The notes: a model not told the origin generated them from the sequence alone. A DNA stretch of 46,211 bases from Solidesulfovibrio magneticus (GCA_002482565.1 DLGG01000126.1:1-46211), one strand, 5' to 3'. Positions 1-16,324 are shown, counted from the first letter of the stretch. Program-made: numbers and translations.

Positions 1-360
1 GGCGTGCTCCTGCGCGGCATCAAGCGCGACGACGTCGAGCGCGGCCAGGTTCTGGCCAAGCCCGGCTCCATCACGCCGCACCGCAAGTTCAAGGCCGAAG
101 TCTACGTCCTGAACAAGGAAGAAGGCGGCCGCCACACCCCGTTCTTCACCGGCTATCGTCCCCAGTTCTACTTCCGCACCACCGACATCACCGGTGTGGT
201 TACCCTGAACGAGGGCGTTGAAATGGTCATGCCGGGCGACAACGCCACCTTTAACGTGGAACTGATCGCCCCCATCGCCATGGAAAAGGGCCTGCGCTTC
301 GCCATCCGCGAAGGCGGCCGTACCGTTGGCGCGGGCGTCGTTTCCGAGATCGTGGAGTAA
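1..360 (+). CDS. tuf: Elongation factor Tu, C-terminal part (partial)
   Basis: The open frame enters from the left edge with no start codon in the window, so only the last 119 codons are seen. The residues match the end of EF-Tu: the domain 2/3 junction with the run GVLLRGIKRDDVERGQVLAKPG, then domain 3 with HTPFFTGYRPQFYFRTTDITG and the closing EGGRTVGAGVV. EF-Tu is the GTPase that carries aminoacyl-tRNA to the ribosome; the GTP-binding domain lies outside the window. The stop is followed after only three bases by rpmG, so the two are cotranscribed. This tuf-rpmG-tRNA-Trp-secE-nusG order is widespread in bacteria. Confidence 0.97.
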   Translation, partial: GVLLRGIKRDDVERGQVLAKPGSITPHRKFKAEVYVLNKEEGGRHTPFFTGYRPQFYFRTTDITGVVTLNEGVEMVMPGDNATFNVELIAPIAMEKGLRFAIREGGRTVGAGVVSEIVE

Positions 361-363
361 GCG

Positions 364-513
364 ATGCGGATCAACGTCCAGCTGCAGTGCACCGAGTGCA
401 AGCGCAAGAACTACGCCACGGAAAAGAACAAGAAGAACACGACCGGCCGTATGGAACTGAAGAAGTATTGTCCTTTCGACCGTAAGCACACGGTCCACAA
501 GGAAACGAAGTAG
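364..513 (+). CDS. rpmG: 50S ribosomal protein L33
   Basis: This 49-residue basic protein is too short for the usual ORF cutoffs but is clearly L33, a component of the large ribosomal subunit near the E site. It starts MRINVQLQCTECKRKNYAT and ends HTVHKETK. The first zinc-ribbon pair (CTEC) is intact. In the second half the usual CPxC knuckle reads CPFD, so the fourth cysteine is missing and it is unclear whether the protein binds zinc. The start is three bases after the tuf stop, so translational coupling is likely. Confidence 0.96.
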   Translation: MRINVQLQCTECKRKNYATEKNKKNTTGRMELKKYCPFDRKHTVHKETK

Positions 514-531
514 GTTCCGGTCGTTAAACGC

Positions 532-607
532 AGGGCAGTAGCTCTAACGGTAGAGCATCGGACTCCAAATCCGAGGGCTGGGGGTTCGAATCCCTCCTGC
601 CCTGCCA
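532..607 (+). tRNA. tRNA-Trp (anticodon CCA)
   Basis: A complete 76-nt cloverleaf including an encoded 3' CCA. The acceptor stem AGGGCAG (532-538) pairs with CTGCCCT (597-603), followed by G and CCA. The D stem is GCTC/GAGC, the anticodon stem TCGGA/TCCGA encloses a loop containing CCA, and the T arm is GGGGG-TTCGAAT-CCCTC. It lies in the 115-bp gap between rpmG and secE, the classical position for tRNA-Trp, and is probably processed from the same transcript. Confidence 0.97.
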
Positions 608-628
608 TTTTCAAGCAAGGCGTAGGTC

Positions 629-928
629 ATGGCCAAAGACAAGACCCAGGCGGCCGACGGCGCGGAAAAGCCCGCCAAGGCCAAGGCCTCTTCCGGCAAG
701 AACCGGGAAGAGGCCGGCAAGGACGGGGTTTCCCTGACCGGCCGCGTTGATCAGGCCAAGGAATTCTTCGAACAGGCCAAGGGCGAGCTGCGCAAGGTCA
801 CCTGGCCCACCCGCGAAGAAACGGTGAAGACCGGGATCGCGGTCCTGGTTTTCAGCGTCGTCATGGCCATCTACCTGGGCGTCGTCGACATGGCCCTTTC
901 CCGGCTCGTCGCGCTCATCCTTTCGTAA
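629..928 (+). CDS. secE: Preprotein translocase subunit SecE
   Basis: SecE is the small membrane subunit of the SecYEG protein-export channel. The 99-residue protein has a charged, lysine/alanine-rich cytoplasmic N-terminus (residues 1-45), the conserved amphipathic segment ending ELRKVTWPTREET (about 53-66), and one transmembrane helix at the C-terminus (TGIAVLVFSVVMAIYLGVV). This is the short single-helix form found in most bacteria rather than the three-helix form of E. coli. It is followed by nusG after 14 bases. Confidence 0.96.
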   Translation: MAKDKTQAADGAEKPAKAKASSGKNREEAGKDGVSLTGRVDQAKEFFEQAKGELRKVTWPTREETVKTGIAVLVFSVVMAIYLGVVDMALSRLVALILS

Positions 929-942
929 CGGACACCACTATC

Positions 943-1506
943 ATGGCTGAAAACGACGGCGTCGTCGACGAGCAATCCAACGCTCGCTGGTATATCGTCC
1001 ACACCTATTCGGGCTTCGAGAACCGGGTGGAGCAGACGCTGCGGGAAATGATGCGCACCGGCCAGGATGGCGGCAGCATCAAGGAAGTGGTCGTCCCGAC
1101 CGAGAAGATCATCGAACTGGTCAAGGGCGAGAAAAAAACGTCCACGCGCAAGTTCTATCCCGGCTATGTCATGGTCAAGATGGCCATGGACGACAATTCC
1201 TGGCACCTGGTCCAGTCCATTCCGCGGGTGACCGGCTTTATCGGGGGCAAGAACCAGCCGACCCCCATGCGCGACAGCGAGGCCCAGAAGATCCTCAGCC
1301 TGATGGTCAGCCGTCAGGAGCAGCCCCGGCCCAAGTATCACTTCGAGCGGGGCGACGAGGTCCGGGTCATCGACGGCCCCTTCGGCGGCTTCAACGGCGT
1401 TGTCGAGGACGTCAACTACGACAAGGGCAAGCTTCGCGTATCGGTATCCATCTTCGGCCGCCAGACCCCGGTGGAACTCGATTTCGTGCAGGTAAGCAAA
1501 AATTAG
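943..1506 (+). CDS. nusG: Transcription termination/antitermination protein NusG
   Basis: A 187-residue protein with an N-terminal NGN domain (about 15-120, beginning RWYIVHTYSGFENRVEQTL) that binds the RNA polymerase clamp and a C-terminal KOW domain (about 133-185, with RVIDGPFGGFNGVVEDVN) that contacts ribosomal S10 or Rho. NusG suppresses pausing and couples transcription to translation. Length and domain order are standard. It lies between secE and rplK, as in most bacteria. Confidence 0.97.
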   Translation: MAENDGVVDEQSNARWYIVHTYSGFENRVEQTLREMMRTGQDGGSIKEVVVPTEKIIELVKGEKKTSTRKFYPGYVMVKMAMDDNSWHLVQSIPRVTGFIGGKNQPTPMRDSEAQKILSLMVSRQEQPRPKYHFERGDEVRVIDGPFGGFNGVVEDVNYDKGKLRVSVSIFGRQTPVELDFVQVSKN

Positions 1507-1536
1507 GGCCTGGCCCTTTTTGTAAGGATAATCGCA

Positions 1537-1959
<423 letters not shown>

Positions 1960-1988
1960 CCGGCACGACCGCAAAAGGAATTTCCGCA

Positions 1989-2696
1989 ATGGCCAAGCAC
2001 GGGAAGAATTATCGCGAGGCGATCAAGGACATCGACCTCACGGCGAAATATGAAGTCAGCGAAGCCATGGCCCTGACCGTTCAGACGGGCAAGGCCAAGT
2101 TCGACGAAACCGTCGACGTGGCGCTCAACCTCGGCGTCAACCCCAAGTACTCCGACCAGATGGTGCGCGGCGCGGTGTCGCTGCCCCACGGCCTGGGCAA
2201 GACCATCCGCGTGGCCGCTTTCTGCAAGGGCGACAAGGAAGCCGAAGCCCGCGAGGCCGGAGCCGATTTCGTCGGCGGCGACGACCTCATCGAACAGGTG
2301 AAAAACGGCTTTCTGGACTTCGACAGCGCCGTGGCCACTCCGGACATGATGGCTTCCGTGGGCAAGATCGGCAAGATCCTTGGCCCCCGGGGACTCATGC
2401 CCAACGCCAAGACCGGCACCGTCTCCTTTGACATCGGCAAGGCCGTGGCCGAACTCAAGGCCGGCAAGGTCGAGTTCAAGGTCGACAAGGCCGGCGTGCT
2501 GCACGTGCCCCTGGGCAAGCGTTCGTTTGGCCCCGAGAAGCTGCTCGACAACTTCCGCGCCGTCATCGACGCCGTCATGCGCCTGAAGCCCTCGGCCGCC
2601 AAGGGCACCTATCTCCAGGCCATGGCCCTGGCCACCACCATGGGTCCCGGCATCAAGGTGGACACCCAGTCGGTGCGCAAGTTCCTTGAGGGCTAA
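1989..2696 (+). CDS. rplA: 50S ribosomal protein L1
   Basis: L1 builds the mobile L1 stalk and is often the translational repressor of the rplKA messenger. The 235-residue protein shows family hallmarks: KFDETVDVALNLGVNPKYSDQ near the N-terminus, the ILGPRGLMPNAKTGTV segment in the middle, and GPGIKVDT at the C-terminus. AAAAGGAA precedes the start. It ends 194 bases before the rplJ start, a gap filled by a hairpin and the L10 leader. Confidence 0.97.
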   Translation: MAKHGKNYREAIKDIDLTAKYEVSEAMALTVQTGKAKFDETVDVALNLGVNPKYSDQMVRGAVSLPHGLGKTIRVAAFCKGDKEAEAREAGADFVGGDDLIEQVKNGFLDFDSAVATPDMMASVGKIGKILGPRGLMPNAKTGTVSFDIGKAVAELKAGKVEFKVDKAGVLHVPLGKRSFGPEKLLDNFRAVIDAVMRLKPSAAKGTYLQAMALATTMGPGIKVDTQSVRKFLEG

Positions 2697-2723
2697 CCGC
2701 TTCCGACCCGAATAGCATGATCC

Positions 2724-2764
2724 GTCCCGAGCCAGAGGTGCGTCCTCTGGCCGGGACGATTTTT
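2724..2764 (+). terminator. Hairpin with U-run after rplA (terminator or attenuator)
   Basis: The arm GTCCCG plus GCCAGAGG (2724-2738, one bulged A at 2730) pairs perfectly with CCTCTGGC plus CGGGAC (2744-2757) around a five-base loop, followed by five T. It looks like an intrinsic terminator with 14 base pairs. Because rplJL would be cut off if it were fully efficient and only about 25 bp separate it from the L10 leader, partial read-through (attenuation between rplKA and rplJL) is the more likely role. This is inferred from structure only. Confidence 0.7.
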
Positions 2765-2788
2765 CGATATACAACAGGGCATCGAAGG

Positions 2789-2851
2789 CGAGTCAAAGAC
2801 AGCGGGTGGGGACGTTCCCCTTAATTTCCCGCCGAGACCCCGCTTTGGCTC
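2789..2851 (+). promoter_or_regulatory. Ribosomal protein L10 leader RNA
   Basis: The sequence contains the signature of the bacterial L10 leader. An outer stem GAGTCAAAG (2790-2797 side) pairs with CTTTGGCTC (2843-2851). The internal element AAAGACAGCGGG follows on the 5' side and the conserved 3' side TTAATTTCCCGCCGAG lies opposite. GCGGG (2802-2806) pairs with CCCGC (2828-2832), capped by a GGGGA/TCCCC hairpin (2808-2820). In this family the L10-L7/L12 complex binds the kinked asymmetric loop and represses rplJL translation. It sits 40 bases upstream of the rplJ start. Confidence 0.87.
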
Positions 2852-2890
2852 ACTTGAAGGCCCGCCAACCCGCATGTGGAGGTAGGTACC

Positions 2891-3412
2891 GTGCAACGTG
2901 CGCAAAAAAACGAGATTATCGAAAAACTGCGCGCAAGGGCGGACCGGGCCGGCATCGTGGTGGTCACCGACTTTCGTGGCATGACGGTGGAGGAGCTGAC
3001 GGAACTGCGCAGCAAGCTCCGCGCCGCAGGGATCGACTATCAGGTCGTGAAAAACACCCTGGCCCGGCTGGCGGTGAAAAATGGCGTCCATGACGCCCTC
3101 AAGGACCATCTCATCGAGAACAACGGCATCGCCTTCGGGTACGAAGATCCCGTTGTCGCCGCCAAGGTCCTTGTGGATTACGCCAAGACCAGCAAGAAGT
3201 TCTCCGTCAAGCTCGCTTGCCTTTCCGGAAAGATCATCGACGCCGCCGGCGTCGCCGAGCTCTCCAAGCTGCCGAGCAAGCCGGAACTTCTTGCCATGAC
3301 CCTTGGCACCATGAACGCCGTGCCCACGAACTTCGTCAGCCTGTTCGCGAACGTCATTCGCGGCGCGCTGTACGCCCTTACGGCCATCAAGGAAAAAAAG
3401 GAAGCGGCCTAA
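2891..3412 (+). CDS. rplJ: 50S ribosomal protein L10
   Basis: L10 anchors the L7/L12 stalk to 23S rRNA. The GTG at 2891 is chosen because a strong GGAGG lies at 2878-2882 with eight bases between, and the protein then begins with the family-typical charged helix (QRAQKNEIIEKLRARA) followed by GIVVVTDFRGMTVEELTELR. An upstream ATG at 2876 lies at the Shine-Dalgarno itself and is unlikely. The product is 173 residues, a normal length. The C-terminal helix that binds L7/L12 dimers ends KEKKEAA. Expression is probably controlled by the L10 leader immediately upstream. Confidence 0.96.
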   Translation: MQRAQKNEIIEKLRARADRAGIVVVTDFRGMTVEELTELRSKLRAAGIDYQVVKNTLARLAVKNGVHDALKDHLIENNGIAFGYEDPVVAAKVLVDYAKTSKKFSVKLACLSGKIIDAAGVAELSKLPSKPELLAMTLGTMNAVPTNFVSLFANVIRGALYALTAIKEKKEAA

Positions 3413-3454
3413 AGCCTGCTTCCGCCAAAGCGAACCTTTTAGGAGGAACATTCC

Positions 3455-3844
3455 ATGTCCGAGATCACCAAAGAGCAAGTTGTCGATTTCATTGCCAATA
3501 TGACCGTCCTTGAGCTCTCCCAGTTCATCAAGGAGCTCGAAGAGAAGTTCGGCGTTTCCGCCGCCGCCCCGGCCATGGGCATGATGATGGCCGCTCCGGC
3601 CGCTGGCGAAGCCGCTCCGGCCGAGGAAGAGAAGACCGAGTTCGACGTCATCCTGACCAACGCCGGCGGCAACAAGATCGCCGTCATCAAGGTCGTGCGC
3701 GCCCTGACCGGTCTGGGCCTCAAGGAAGCCAAGGCCAAGGTCGACGAGCTGCCTTCCTCCATCAAGGAAGCCGTCTCCAAGGCCGAAGCCGAGGACGCCA
3801 AGAAGCAGCTCGAAGAGTCCGGAGCCACCTGCGAAATCAAGTAG
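3455..3844 (+). CDS. rplL: 50S ribosomal protein L7/L12
   Basis: L7/L12 is the multi-copy stalk protein that recruits translation factors. The 129 residues divide into an N-terminal dimerisation domain (TVLELSQFIKELEEKFGV), an alanine/methionine/proline-rich hinge (about 39-60) and the C-terminal factor-binding domain (EKTEFDVILTNAGGNKIAVIK to ATCEIK). An excellent Shine-Dalgarno AGGAGGA precedes the ATG, fitting the higher translation of L7/L12 than L10. Confidence 0.97.
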   Translation: MSEITKEQVVDFIANMTVLELSQFIKELEEKFGVSAAAPAMGMMMAAPAAGEAAPAEEEKTEFDVILTNAGGNKIAVIKVVRALTGLGLKEAKAKVDELPSSIKEAVSKAEAEDAKKQLEESGATCEIK

Positions 3845-3872
3845 CTTGCCGTTTTCGGCCGCTTGTGACTAC

Positions 3873-3914
3873 AAAGAGCGCCCCCTCCGCGAGGGGCGGG
3901 GCGCTCTTTTTCCC
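3873..3914 (+). terminator. Intrinsic terminator/attenuator between rplL and rpoB
   Basis: AAAGAGCGCCCC and its neighbouring CTCC pair with GGGG and GGGCGCTCTTTTT around a short GCGA loop, followed by a T-run and a second T-run (TTTTTG). The 5' A-run makes it potentially bidirectional. In E. coli an rplL-rpoB attenuator lets only a fraction of polymerases continue into rpoBC; this structure occupies the same place. Confidence 0.85.
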
Positions 3915-4069
3915 TTTTTGTGATTTTTCGCTTTCCGCTTCCCCCCTCGGTGGGGTAGACCCGAGGTTCAGGGACAAACCAGGCGCGACGCGCGCTCCGC
4001 AAGGCCAATGACAGGCGTTCCGCACGCCACGCATCTTTCCAACGTCGTAGCCCTGCAACAGAGGACACA

Positions 4070-8179
<4,110 letters not shown>

Positions 8180-8202
8180 CGGCGCGCTCGGGAACCCTGC
8201 GC

Positions 8203-8241
8203 CGCCCGCCTTGGGGATGATTTCCTCAGGGCAGGCGGGCG
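8203..8241 (+). other. Hairpin in the rpoB-rpoC spacer
   Basis: CGCCCGCCT (8203-8211) pairs perfectly with AGGCGGGCG (8233-8241) around a 21-base loop. There is no T-run, so it is not a terminator. The rpoB-rpoC gap (8180-8372) is long and GC-rich for two subunits made in equal amounts. A role in RNA processing or stability is only a guess. Confidence 0.45.
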
Positions 8242-8372
8242 CGGGGCCGCCCCCGGGTCCGCTCGCCCCCAAACGCCCCGGGCCTTCGACATAAGCTTCA
8301 CGTCCCAACCAGCCCGCCGGTCCTCCGGCGGCGCAGCCGCGGGGAAGTCCTCCCGCCATACGAGGTGACCGT

Positions 8373-12539
<4,167 letters not shown>

Positions 12540-12565
12540 CCGACCAGGGCGTCAATCGACACGTC

Positions 12566-12595
12566 AGGGGGACTCCGCAAGGGGTCCCCTTTTTC
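12566..12595 (+). terminator. Intrinsic terminator after rpoC
   Basis: AGGGG plus CTCC pairs with GGGG plus CCCCT around a GCAA tetraloop, with a bulged A, and is followed directly by TTTTT. It lies 27 bases after the rpoC stop. Confidence 0.85.
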
Positions 12596-12627
12596 CGTTT
12601 GGGCCGGGTGAACGCTTGTCGCGTCCC

Positions 12628-12652
12628 TTAAAAAATACGATAGTATTTTTAA
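12628..12652 (-). terminator. AT-rich inverted repeat, probable terminator of the minus-strand cyclase
   Basis: AAAAATAC and GTATTTTT form a perfect 8-bp stem around GATA in a very AT-rich island between convergent genes. Read on the minus strand it is followed by a T-run, so it could terminate the diguanylate cyclase transcript. The rest of the gap 12540-12794 shows no gene. Confidence 0.5.
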
Positions 12653-12794
12653 TAAAAATATGATCTTAGCTTGTTGTCTCCAAAACACCATATGCGCTTT
12701 TCGCGGACGTGACATTAGACCCGCCGCACCGCCGGCGTGCGGTCCGAGGAGAGCTGCAAGGCCCTTTCCACTCCCGAGCATCGCCGCGTGGGGC

Positions 12795-13658
12795 TCAGGA
12801 ATGCAAGTCCGTCGGAAAGGCGCGCAGCACGAGGCAGTCGCGGCCGGCCGCCTTGGCCTCGTACATGGCGGCGTCGGCGGCGCGCAGCATGGCCTCGAGG
12901 CCGCCCGTCGCCTCGGCGAACGAAGCCGCGCCGATGCTCAGCGTGACCGGCCAGCGCCGCTGGCCCATGGCCGCCCGGATTTTCTCGCGCAGGGCCTCCA
13001 GGCGCATCGCAGCGTCCTTGGCCGTCAGGCCGGGCATGATGACCGCGAATTCGTCGCCGCCAAGCCTGGCCAGGATGTCCTCGGAGCGGAAGTGGTCCTG
13101 CATGACAGCGGACACGGTCCGCAGCAGGTCGTCGCCGACGGCGTGTCCCAGGGTGTCGTTGACCTCCTTGAAGCGGTCAAGATCCATGAAGGCCATGGTG
13201 ACGGGCAGGTCGTGGCGTTTGGCAACGGTCAGGACGGTTGCGCCCAATTCCAAAAAATAGCGTCGGTTCCACAATCCGCTGAGCTGGTCATGGTGCGAGT
13301 TGTCCCATTCCTGCTGCAAGGCGCGGCGCAGCCGCTTTATAAGCACGATGACGCAACTGATCGTCATGGCCCGGGGCGTGGTGTTGCAAACAAGAGGCAG
13401 TAGCTCCGACTGTTTGCCTTCTAGTCTGATGTCCGTATACGCCCAGTCAGCCAGACAAAACAGGGTGGTGCTAACACAGGTGAAGGTGTCAAGCCACCAG
13501 GCCGAAGCAAGCAATGGCAGCACATAGAAGCTATTGAACTCGTAGGCGAAGCCGGTAACGTAATGGAGGCGGGCTATAAGGTCGATCAGTGCGATGCAGC
13601 TGGCTGTCAATAGCCATTTTTGCTTTGGGTTCGGCTGCCAGAGGATATTGAGTGACAT
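12795..13658 (-). CDS. Membrane-anchored diguanylate cyclase (GGDEF)
   Basis: The 287-residue protein has an N-terminal membrane region of about four helices (about 14-110) with no recognised sensor name, then a GGDEF domain. It probably makes c-di-GMP from GTP: LDRFKEVNDTLGHAVGDDLL carries the nucleotide/metal residues and the signature GGDEF is at 200-204. The product-inhibition I-site RSED (191-194) stands exactly five residues before it. The N-terminal half is coded by visibly AT-richer DNA than the catalytic half. The Shine-Dalgarno is weak (GGA). It is convergent with rpoC and divergent from the histidine kinase. Confidence 0.9.
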   Translation of the reverse strand: MSLNILWQPNPKQKWLLTASCIALIDLIARLHYVTGFAYEFNSFYVLPLLASAWWLDTFTCVSTTLFCLADWAYTDIRLEGKQSELLPLVCNTTPRAMTISCVIVLIKRLRRALQQEWDNSHHDQLSGLWNRRYFLELGATVLTVAKRHDLPVTMAFMDLDRFKEVNDTLGHAVGDDLLRTVSAVMQDHFRSEDILARLGGDEFAVIMPGLTAKDAAMRLEALREKIRAAMGQRRWPVTLSIGAASFAEATGGLEAMLRAADAAMYEAKAAGRDCLVLRAFPTDLHS

Positions 13659-14040
13659 ACATGTCCAGAGGGATGTTGTTGGGTATGGACGAATCTATCG
13701 AACGAGATCCTGTGAGGGCTGGCTGTCGGCGAGTATGCGGCATCCTGATGGTCAGGGCAATGCTCATTGTGCTCTCGGAGAAGTTTCGCCTGAGGAAGAT
13801 CTTGCATCAATTGTTTCGGTTGCATAGCGACAATGTTTGTTGCATTATGCAGGATATATTATCTGAGAATAGTGAGACGCTGCGCATGGTTGCCGTTGGT
13901 CAGGACTGGGACGGATGGATTTCCGGGACGAGTTCGGGGTAATCCGTCAGGAAACCCTTGGTTTTCGTAGTCCTGCCGATATGGTTCGTCAATACTAATG
14001 CATCGGCTATTGGTTACAATAACAAAAGTGATTCGAAGCT
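13659..14040. other. Intergenic region between divergent cyclase and kinase genes
   Basis: About 380 bp with visibly lower GC than the surroundings. A small frame on the + strand (13652-13942) has no Shine-Dalgarno and no recognisable protein features, so it is not called. A TACAAT hexamer at 14015-14020 lies too close to the kinase start and lacks a partner. Promoters for both flanking genes are expected here but none could be assigned. Confidence 0.6.
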
Positions 14041-15930
14041 ATGCTGCGAACCTGGATCGGGATAGGCCTGACTCTGCTGGCCGTTGCTGTGCTTGGCGCA
14101 TTTAAGGCCAACGGCGTTGCCATCCCCAATCCCGTATTGCTTTTTGCCCTCTCCATTGTTGTCTCGTCCTATCTTGGCGGCGGGCTGGCCGGTCTTTGCA
14201 GCGTGACCATCGCCCTGGGCTATGTCCTGGTGGACTGGTCCATGCCTGGAGAGCTTTTTCAGTATACGCCGGCCAATGCGCAACGGCTGGTGGTTTTCCT
14301 GGTCACCATGCCGTTCATGGCCCTGCTCGTGTGCCTGCTTCACAAGACCAGCCGGCAGCGTTTTGCCGCGCTTTCGGCCCGGACCGAAGAGCTGGAAGCC
14401 AGCCGCAGCCGCCTCCAGCGGGCCGAACTCGTGGCCATGACCGGCAACTGGGAAGTGGATGTGGCCACCGGGACGCTCTCCACGTCCGAAGGAGCCCGGC
14501 GCATCTATGGCCTTGGCGACGGGGAGATGACCCTGGACGAGGCCAAGGACCGGCCCTTGCCCCAGTATCGCGCCCTGCTCGACGCCAGCTGGACCGCCCT
14601 GGTCGAACGCGGCGAGCCGTATGCCGTCGATTTTCAAATACGTCGGCCCACCGATGGGGCGCTCGTCGACATCCACTCGCGGGCCACCTTCGACCCCGTC
14701 GCCGGCACGGTGTTCGGCATCATCCAGGACGTCACGGCCGCCAAACGGGTGGAAACGGCGCTCATTGCCGCCCGTCGCCGGGCGGATGAAGCCAATGCTG
14801 CCAAGAGCCGGTTCTTGGCCACCATGAGCCACGAGGTCCGTACGCCCTTAAACGGCTTGCTCGGCATGTTGCAGGTGCTGGAAGCGGCCGAGCTTACCCC
14901 CGAGGACCGGGACTGTCTGCGAGCCGCCCTGGCTTCGGCCCGGCATCTCGGCGCGCTGGTCTCGGACATCCTGGATCTTTCCCGCATCGAATCCGGCCGG
15001 CTGGAAACAGCCGACGAACCATTTTCGCTGCCGGCCGTAGTCGAGGAGACCTGCGCTCCCCTGGCCGAGCTGGCCCGGGGCAAGGGCCTGGACTGGAGCC
15101 TCTGGCTCGATGAGGCATTGCCGGAACAGGTGGTCGGCGATTCCCAGAAGCTGCGCCGGGTGCTCAACAACGTCATCGGCAACGCCGTCAAGTTTACGGC
15201 CCGGGGTGGGGTGCGCCTATCCTGCCGGTTGGTGCGCATCCGAGCGGGGCGGGCCATGGTGCGGTGTCTGGTCGCCGACGACGGGCCGGGCGTGTCCGAG
15301 GATTTCCTGCCGCATCTGTGCACGGTGTTTTCCCAGGAACGAGGCCAGCAGGATGGGCCGGGGCTGGCCGGCGTCGGCCTGGGACTGTCCATTGTCAGGG
15401 AGCTGATGTGCTTGATCGGCGGCGAGGTGACCATCGACAGCCGGGAGGGGGAGGGAACCGACGTCTATCTGACCTTCGAATATCGGCTGGCCGCCTCCTG
15501 TCCGCTGCCCTGCCGGGATGCCGCAGCGCCCGCGCCGACCGGACTGCGGGTGCTGGTGGCCGAGGACGACGCCGTCAGCCGTCTGGCCTGCCGCCAGTTG
15601 CTGCGGCGTCTGGGCCATGTCGTCACGGACGTGGCCAACGGCGCGTTGGCCCTGGCCGCCCTGGCCGAGGCGGATTTCGATCTGGTGGTCATGGACCTGC
15701 AAATGCCCGAGATGGATGGGGTTACGGCCATCGGGGCCATTCGCGGCGAGGCGCGCTTCGCGGCCAAGGCCGGGGTGCCCATCGTGGTCATGACCGCCTG
15801 CGCCTTCACCGAGGACCGTGACCGTTGCCTGGCCGCCGGGGCCGACGTCTACCTGTCCAAGCCCGTGGAGATAGCCGCTCTCGGCCGGGCCATCGAGGCG
15901 GCTTTGGCTGCCGGGCTGGCCAGGGAATAG
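14041..15930 (+). CDS. Hybrid sensor histidine kinase/response regulator
   Basis: A 629-residue membrane kinase. Residues 1-102 hold three or four hydrophobic helices resembling the DUF4118/KdpD-type membrane region. A PAS-like segment follows (about 125-240), then the dimerisation domain with the phospho-accepting His264 in SHEVRTPLNG. The ATPase domain has the N-box near 376-384 and glycine-rich GVGLGLSIVREL. The C-terminal receiver (about 502-625) has the acidic pair EDD and phospho-acceptor Asp552 in VMDLQMPEMDG. No Hpt domain is fused, so phosphate must pass to a separate Hpt protein or the receiver acts internally. The start is supported by the hydrophobic N-terminus, with only a weak Shine-Dalgarno. 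Confidence 0.93.
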   Translation: MLRTWIGIGLTLLAVAVLGAFKANGVAIPNPVLLFALSIVVSSYLGGGLAGLCSVTIALGYVLVDWSMPGELFQYTPANAQRLVVFLVTMPFMALLVCLLHKTSRQRFAALSARTEELEASRSRLQRAELVAMTGNWEVDVATGTLSTSEGARRIYGLGDGEMTLDEAKDRPLPQYRALLDASWTALVERGEPYAVDFQIRRPTDGALVDIHSRATFDPVAGTVFGIIQDVTAAKRVETALIAARRRADEANAAKSRFLATMSHEVRTPLNGLLGMLQVLEAAELTPEDRDCLRAALASARHLGALVSDILDLSRIESGRLETADEPFSLPAVVEETCAPLAELARGKGLDWSLWLDEALPEQVVGDSQKLRRVLNNVIGNAVKFTARGGVRLSCRLVRIRAGRAMVRCLVADDGPGVSEDFLPHLCTVFSQERGQQDGPGLAGVGLGLSIVRELMCLIGGEVTIDSREGEGTDVYLTFEYRLAASCPLPCRDAAAPAPTGLRVLVAEDDAVSRLACRQLLRRLGHVVTDVANGALALAALAEADFDLVVMDLQMPEMDGVTAIGAIRGEARFAAKAGVPIVVMTACAFTEDRDRCLAAGADVYLSKPVEIAALGRAIEAALAAGLARE

Positions 15931-15944
15931 CGCGTTTCCATGCG

Positions 15945-15970
15945 CCTGGCCGGCTTGCCAGGGCTTTCGT
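15945..15970 (+). terminator. Weak terminator-like hairpin after the hybrid kinase
   Basis: CCTGGC (15945-15950) pairs with GCCAGG (15957-15962) around six bases and is followed by GCTTTCGTTT. Only six base pairs and an interrupted T-run, so read-through into the zinc-finger gene is likely. Confidence 0.35.
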
Positions 15971-16004
15971 TTCGCGGCATGGATGGCGCGAGGGAGGAAG
16001 ACGC

Positions 16005-16271
16005 ATGGCCGGTGGTTGGACAGCGGACGGCGCGGTGCAGGACCAGATCGCTCATTCCGTGGAGGACGAGGCGGCCCGGGCGCGCGGCCGGTTGCCGCGC
16101 GGCGAGGGTCTGCTTGTTTGCGAGGCCTGCGGCGAGGACATCCCCGAGGCCCGGCGCAAGGCCCTGCCCGGGGTGCGGCTGTGCGTGGCCTGCCAGGAGG
16201 AGCGCGACGCCGACGAGGGCGCGGCCAGCCTCTACAACCGGCGCGGCAACAAGGACAGTCAGCTGCGCTGA
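16005..16271 (+). CDS. DksA/TraR-type C4 zinc-finger protein, YbiI-like
   Basis: The 88-residue product aligns in style and length with E. coli YbiI: it starts MAGGWTADGAVQDQI, has IPRGE-like LPRGEG, a C4 zinc finger (CEAC then CVAC), and ends YNRRGNKDSQLR. This family shares the zinc finger of DksA/TraR but lacks the long coiled coil, so direct action in the RNA polymerase secondary channel is doubtful and the function is unknown. The ATG at 16005 follows GGGAGGAAG; a longer upstream frame lacks such support. It lies 74 bases after the hybrid kinase and may be cotranscribed. A CGCCCCG/CGGGGCG hairpin starts at the base after the stop (16272-16288), without a T-run. Confidence 0.88.
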   Translation: MAGGWTADGAVQDQIAHSVEDEAARARGRLPRGEGLLVCEACGEDIPEARRKALPGVRLCVACQEERDADEGAASLYNRRGNKDSQLR

Positions 16272-16324
16272 CGCCCCGTTTCGGGGCGACATCCCACATC
16301 CGCCGGTGAGCGCCAAGATCCATG

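Noticed and set aside
532..607. tRNA-Trp as an integration site
   Set aside because: The tRNA lies in an intact housekeeping operon with no integrase or duplicated tRNA end nearby.
13652..13942. Possible 96-codon gene between the cyclase and the kinase
   Set aside because: No ribosome site, no hydrophobic or domain features, and it overlaps the start of the cyclase gene.
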